Shown here piece by piece: positions 60,283 to 64,000 of a stretch of DNA of 64,000 nucleotides. Numbering within the stretch: the stretch's first letter is position 1; the number at the start of each line of letters is the position of its first letter. The translations under genes and the position numbers were made by a program. Under the pieces are notes generated by a model, which was given only the letters and a program-made list of their open reading frames with translations, was not told the DNA's origin and made no database searches. Origin of the DNA: Flavobacterium sp. LPB0248 (GTDB taxonomy: Bacteria; Bacteroidota; Bacteroidia; Flavobacteriales; Flavobacteriaceae); assembly GCF_013388355.1 (NCBI RefSeq), contig NZ_CP058246.1:868001-932000 (forward strand), given 5' to 3'.

Positions 60283-61059
60283 ATGAAATATTTCGCAGTT
60301 TTCTTTTTTACACTTCTCGCTCACATTGGTTTCGCACAAGACACAGAGCAGCCAACAGTTCCTCAAAGAGTTTCAGGTTATGTTATTAACGACGACAGCA
60401 AACAACCGCTTGCTGGCGTAAATATCATTAACACCAATAAAGTACGTGGTGCAAAATCTGACGAAAAAGGGTATTTTGAAATTGATGTGCAAGTCAATGA
60501 CACGCTTCATTTTTCTATTCTAGGATTTCAATCGCTAAGAATCAGGGTCACAAATGACTGGATAAAAAATAAAGTAACTAGAATTCAGCTTACTGAAAAA
60601 GCAATTGCTTTGGAAGAAGTTGTTATTGCACCTTTCTCTTTGACTGGATATCTTGAAATTGACTCTAAATTAATTCCAACAAAAGAAAACTACCGTTATA
60701 GCATTTCAGGTTTAACGCAAGGTTACGAAGCTGGAGAATATGCTCCAAATGCTTTTGGAAAAGTCCTCGGTTCGATCTTTAACCCTGCTGACATGCTTTA
60801 TAATTTCTTTGGGAAGAACGGAAAAGAACTCAAGAAGCTAAAGGAAATGAAAAAAGACGATACCGTACGAACGCTTTTAGAGTCCAAATACGATCGCGAA
60901 ACGGTTGCAGTATTATTAGGCATCAGCAAAGATGAAATTCCTGAAATTATGCATCGCTGCAACTATTCTGATTCTTTCATTCAGTCTGCAAACGATCTTC
61001 AGATTATGGATGCAATCAGCGCTTGTTACGAACAGTATAAAGTTTTGAAACGAAATTAA
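60283..61059 (+). CDS. Exported protein with carboxypeptidase-like regulatory domain
   Basis: A 258-residue protein with a signal peptide (1-18, ending GFAQ). A CarboxypepD_reg-like beta-sandwich occupies about 28-110 (RVSGYVINDDSKQPLAGVNIIN, GYFEIDVQVNDTLHFSILGFQS, IQLTEKAIALEEVVI), the plug-like module found at the N-terminus of SusC-type receptors. Here no TonB-dependent barrel follows; a helical segment (LKKLKEMKKDDTVRTLLESKYDRETVAVLLGI) ends the protein. Periplasmic or outer-membrane associated. Function unknown. Confidence 0.72.
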   Translation: MKYFAVFFFTLLAHIGFAQDTEQPTVPQRVSGYVINDDSKQPLAGVNIINTNKVRGAKSDEKGYFEIDVQVNDTLHFSILGFQSLRIRVTNDWIKNKVTRIQLTEKAIALEEVVIAPFSLTGYLEIDSKLIPTKENYRYSISGLTQGYEAGEYAPNAFGKVLGSIFNPADMLYNFFGKNGKELKKLKEMKKDDTVRTLLESKYDRETVAVLLGISKDEIPEIMHRCNYSDSFIQSANDLQIMDAISACYEQYKVLKRN

Positions 61060-61078
61060 ACTCACAACATAAAAAATC

Positions 61079-61104
61079 AATCCTCATTTTTAAAATTGAG
61101 GATT
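61079..61104 (+). terminator. Hairpin terminator
   Basis: AATCCTCA and TGAGGATT pair around a T/A-rich centre (12 of 13 positions complementary) and are followed by an eight-base T-run. Confidence 0.8.
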
Positions 61105-61150
61105 TTTTTTGTTTTAAATATAACTACTAACTAACAAAACCACAAAAAAA

Positions 61151-61489
61151 ATGTCTACAATACCTTTTCAGACGATTGATTGGAGTGAAATCGAAAAAAC
61201 AGAACACACAGGAGAAACCGGAACTGCTTATTGGCAGACCATACAGTTAGGAGGTTTACGTGTTCGAAAAGTTGTTTACAGTAAAAATTATCTTGCTGAT
61301 CACTGGTGCCAAAAAGGACACATCGTGCATTGTTTGAAAGGGAATTTCATCAATGAATTAGATAACGGTGAAAAAATGATATTAACAAAGGGGATGACCT
61401 ATATTGTTTCTGACGATATGAGTTCTCATCGCTCCGTTACAACTAAAGGTGTCGAATTGCTAATAATAGATGGGGACTTTCTAGTTTAG
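61151..61489 (+). CDS. DHCW-motif cupin-fold protein
   Basis: A 112-residue single-domain cupin. It carries the family block YLADHWCQKGHIVHCLKGNFINEL at about 55-78 (shortened), with ADHWC and GHIVHC giving clustered His and Cys that could bind a metal, and GMTYIVSDDMSSHRSVT with a further His. Cytosolic. Family function unknown. Single gene, followed by CAGT-type repeat DNA. Confidence 0.85.
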   Translation: MSTIPFQTIDWSEIEKTEHTGETGTAYWQTIQLGGLRVRKVVYSKNYLADHWCQKGHIVHCLKGNFINELDNGEKMILTKGMTYIVSDDMSSHRSVTTKGVELLIIDGDFLV

Positions 61490-61555
61490 TCTCAGTTTAC
61501 AGTCTCAGTATACAGTTTTATAAAACCGAGTACTGAGACTGTAACTGAACACTAA
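61487..61555. repeat. CAGTCTCAG inverted repeat
   Basis: AGTCTCAGTA (61501-61510) is exactly complementary to TACTGAGACT (61531-61540), with further CAGTTTACAG / CTGTAACTG words outside. It fills the gap between two convergent genes. Same family as the copies at 40, 17051, 17671 and 39019. Confidence 0.75.
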
Positions 61556-61558
61556 ATA

Positions 61559-63019
61559 TTATTTAACCGGAATATTTGAAAGAATTTCCAATACGAATTT
61601 CCAGTATTTTTGAGCAGAAGAAATACTTGCTCTTTCGTCTGGAGAATGCGCTCCGTGAATTGTTGGACCAAAAGAAATCATATCCATATCCGGATAATTT
61701 GTTCCTAAAATTCCGCACTCTAAACCAGCGTGACAAGCCACAACTTTTGGCTGTTCGCCATTTTGCTTTTCGTATATTTCTTTTAGAACTTCTAAAATTT
61801 CAGAGTTTACGTTTGGTGTCCAACCTGGATAAGAACCAGAAAGTTCTACTTCGCATCCAACTAACTCAAAAGCAGAACGTAACGAATTAGCCAAATCAAA
61901 TTTTGAAGATTCTACAGAAGAACGTGTTAAACATCCAACTAAAATTTCACCGTCTTTAATTACTACACGAGCAATATTATTTGAAGTTTCAACCAAATCG
62001 GCCATATCAGCGCTCATTCTATAAACTCCATTCTGCGCTGCGTAAATCGCTCTGATGATTCCTTCTTGAACACCAAGTTCCATTACTTTTTCAGGTAAAT
62101 CTCCTTTTACGATTTCAATTGATAAGTTTGGTTCAGTTGTTTTATATTCTGCTTTGATATCAGAAATAATCTCCTGCATATCATAAACATATGCCTCATC
62201 AAACATTTGAGAAATAATTACCTTGGCGACGCTTTCTCTTGGAATAGCATTTCTAAGACTTCCGCCGTTGATTTCTACAATCTGTAAACCAAAATTTTCA
62301 AATGCATCAAATAATAAACGATTCATGATTTTATTGGCATTTCCTAAACCTTTATGAATATCCATTCCTGAATGCCCACCGTTTAAGCCTTTTACTGTAA
62401 TGGTATAACCAACCGAACCTTCCGGAACTTCTTCTTCATGATACGTTCTTGTAGCCGTTACATCAATTCCACCCGCACATCCAATATCAATTTCATCATC
62501 CTCTTCTGTATCCAAGTTCAATAAAATCTGACCTTGCAAAATTCCACCTTTTAGATTTAAAGCTCCAGTCATTCCTGTTTCTTCATCAATTGTAAACAAA
62601 GCTTCGATTGCTGGATGTGGAATATCTTTGCTTTCTAGAATTGCCATAATAGTCGCCACTCCTAGCCCATTATCAGCTCCAAGTGTTGTACCGCGTGCGC
62701 GAACCCAGTCACCATCTACATACATATCAATACCTTGTGTATCAAAATCAAAAACGGTATCGGCATTTTTTTGATGTACCATATCTAAATGTCCTTGCAT
62801 TACGATTGGTTTACGGTTTTCCATTCCTGGAGTTGCCGGTTTTCTGATGATTACGTTTCTGATTTCATCTTCGAAAGTTTCTAAACCTAAGCTGTTTCCA
62901 AAGTTTTTCATAAACTCAATTACACGCTCTTCTTTCTTCGATGGACGAGGAACAGCATTTAAATCTGCAAATTTGTTCCAAAGTGCTTTTGGTTCCAGAT
63001 TTCTTATTTCTTGACTCAT
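61559..63019 (-). CDS. pepD: Aminoacyl-histidine dipeptidase (PepD)
   Basis: A 486-residue M20-family zinc dipeptidase that hydrolyses Xaa-His and other dipeptides. Metal and catalytic residues are visible in MQGHLDMVHQ, LGADNGLGVATIMAIL, FTIDEETGMTGA, LNLDTEEDDEIDIGCAGG and CHAGLECGIL...HGAHSPDE. Cytosolic. The longest frame starts with TTG at 63043, but the ATG at 63019 (MSQEIRNLEP) matches the family start better. A -7 box lies 35 bases upstream. Confidence 0.92.
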   Translation of the reverse strand: MSQEIRNLEPKALWNKFADLNAVPRPSKKEERVIEFMKNFGNSLGLETFEDEIRNVIIRKPATPGMENRKPIVMQGHLDMVHQKNADTVFDFDTQGIDMYVDGDWVRARGTTLGADNGLGVATIMAILESKDIPHPAIEALFTIDEETGMTGALNLKGGILQGQILLNLDTEEDDEIDIGCAGGIDVTATRTYHEEEVPEGSVGYTITVKGLNGGHSGMDIHKGLGNANKIMNRLLFDAFENFGLQIVEINGGSLRNAIPRESVAKVIISQMFDEAYVYDMQEIISDIKAEYKTTEPNLSIEIVKGDLPEKVMELGVQEGIIRAIYAAQNGVYRMSADMADLVETSNNIARVVIKDGEILVGCLTRSSVESSKFDLANSLRSAFELVGCEVELSGSYPGWTPNVNSEILEVLKEIYEKQNGEQPKVVACHAGLECGILGTNYPDMDMISFGPTIHGAHSPDERASISSAQKYWKFVLEILSNIPVK

Positions 63020-63053
63020 TATATTTTGTTTGATGTTTAACAATTAAGAGCTT

Positions 63054-63061
63054 CAAAGTTA
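63054..63061 (-). promoter_or_regulatory. -7 promoter element TAACTTTG of pepD
   Basis: A minus-strand TAnnTTTG match 35 bases before the ATG at 63019. Confidence 0.5.
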
Positions 63062-63197
63062 CAAAGTTTATATTTTTTTTCGCCACAAATTTCACGAATT
63101 AGCACTAATTATCCACTTTAAAATCAAATTTCACAAATACTATTCTTTTTTAGTTACAAATAATTGTGTTTATATTTACGTATCTAAAATTTACCTT

Positions 63198-64000
63198 GTG
63201 AAATCAAAATACGTTTTACCTTTATTTCTAATAGTTCAAATCATCTTTTATAAAATCCTTCCATGCTTCCCAGATTTTGTTGAAGGTTTTTACAGTAAAA
63301 ATTTATTCGCTAGGATTTCACATTTTTCTAGAACGGTTTTAGGCAATATTCCGTTTTCTGTCGGCGACATCATTTATGCTATTTTGATGATTTCTATAAT
63401 TAGCTGGTTTTGGAAAATAAGAGGAACATGGAAGACTAATTGGAAAGATCATCTTTTAAAAATAATAGGCAAAATTTCTGTTTTTTACTTTTTCTTCCAT
63501 CTGCTTTGGGCTTTCAATTATTATCGCAAACCTCTTTTTGAAAAAATGGAAATCAAAAGAGAATATACCGATACTGATCTTTTGGCTTTCACCAAAAAAT
63601 TAATTGCAAAGACGAATGAAGTTCAGTTTCAAATCACAAAAAATAAAAGCTCTAAAATTGTCTTTCCATATTCACAGAAAGAGTCATTTAACATGATTTT
63701 AAACGGTTATGATAATTTAGCAAAAGAACATACTTATTTTGAATACAAAACCTTAAGCGTAAAAAAATCATTGTTCAGCCTTCCTTTAACTTATATGGGA
63801 TTTGGCGGTTATTTAAATCCATTTACAAACGAAGCGCAAATTAACGACTTATTGCCAATGTACACTTTTCCGCTAACTACATCTCATGAAATGGCACATC
63901 AGATTGGTTTTGCAAGTGAAAGTGAATGCAATTTTATTGGTCTTTTGGCTTCTGTCAAAAATGACAATTTATATTATCAATATGCAGGATATAGTTTTGC
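63198..64000 (+). CDS. DUF3810 membrane metalloprotease-like protein (partial)
   Basis: Open from a GTG at 63198 to the window edge, 267 codons, no stop. The N-terminus (VKSKYVLPLFLIVQIIF, with Val read as start Met) is a membrane helix; two more follow (about 60-78 and 96-114). A soluble domain then carries HEMAHQ, a HExxH zinc motif, at about residue 232 (TSHEMAHQIGFASESECNFIG), placing it in DUF3810. The family is presumed peptidase-like but uncharacterised. The 3' part lies outside the window. Confidence 0.8.
   Translation, partial: MKSKYVLPLFLIVQIIFYKILPCFPDFVEGFYSKNLFARISHFSRTVLGNIPFSVGDIIYAILMISIISWFWKIRGTWKTNWKDHLLKIIGKISVFYFFFHLLWAFNYYRKPLFEKMEIKREYTDTDLLAFTKKLIAKTNEVQFQITKNKSSKIVFPYSQKESFNMILNGYDNLAKEHTYFEYKTLSVKKSLFSLPLTYMGFGGYLNPFTNEAQINDLLPMYTFPLTTSHEMAHQIGFASESECNFIGLLASVKNDNLYYQYAGYSF

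Overview
The window looks like chromosomal DNA of a Flavobacterium-type member of the Bacteroidota. It is AT-rich, and many genes are preceded by the TAnnTTTG -7 promoter element of that phylum rather than by Shine-Dalgarno sites. It carries a large secreted enzyme with a type IX secretion (T9SS) C-terminal sorting domain, many short lipoproteins, DHCW-cupin, DUF4834, TIGR02757 and BatA families, and an alpha-oxoamine synthase of the kind used for sulfonolipids or sphingolipids. I found no rRNA, tRNA, CRISPR array, transposase or prophage gene, so this is mostly ordinary core genome with some accessory blocks.

Layout. 0-3 kb: serine biosynthesis (tail of a probable serC, then serA) and three small conserved proteins. 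3-6 kb: a 926-residue T9SS-targeted polysaccharide lyase. 6.3-9.7 kb: a tightly packed trio made of a LolD-like ABC ATPase with a two-helix membrane insertion, a polytopic membrane protein and a TIGR02757 protein. 9.9-24 kb: housekeeping and surface genes (DEAD-box helicase, lactonase, BatA protein, a metal-site-degenerate dihydroorotase homologue, esterase, cysteine hydrolase, MBL hydrolase, Bcp, endonuclease III lacking its Fe-S cysteines, TPR protein). 24.4-28.5 kb: an ECF-like sigma factor with a 47-codon gene downstream, then uvrA. 28.6-36.8 kb: minus-strand membrane and glycan genes (MscS, flippase, glycosyltransferase, YfhO). 36.9-41 kb: outer-membrane protein, acetyltransferase, lipoprotein, alpha-oxoamine synthase.

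41-50 kb is a nitrogen-oxide island. On the plus strand are nirK (fused to cytochrome c), a NirV-like protein and a SCO protein. On the minus strand are an Rrf2 regulator, an azurin-like cupredoxin, a quinol-type NO reductase, the Ric/ScdA Fe-S repair protein and a multi-spanning membrane protein. A 26-bp palindrome with the same 11-4-11 architecture lies in front of nirK, in front of the NO reductase and over the regulator's own promoter. I infer that the Rrf2 protein, which has three spaced cysteines as in NsrR and IscR, controls all three units.

50-64 kb: NYN-LOTUS protein, FMN-binding glutamate-synthase-like protein, two paralogous lipoproteins downstream of a GH88 enzyme, an MsbA-like exporter, RdgB, a second DEAD-box helicase with an RG-rich tail, a DHCW cupin, PepD and a truncated DUF3810 gene.

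Intergenic spaces hold several families of long, sometimes nested inverted repeats, plus many perfect hairpin terminators. Start codons were corrected where the longest frame began upstream of the likely promoter, inside repeat DNA or on a doubtful TTG.
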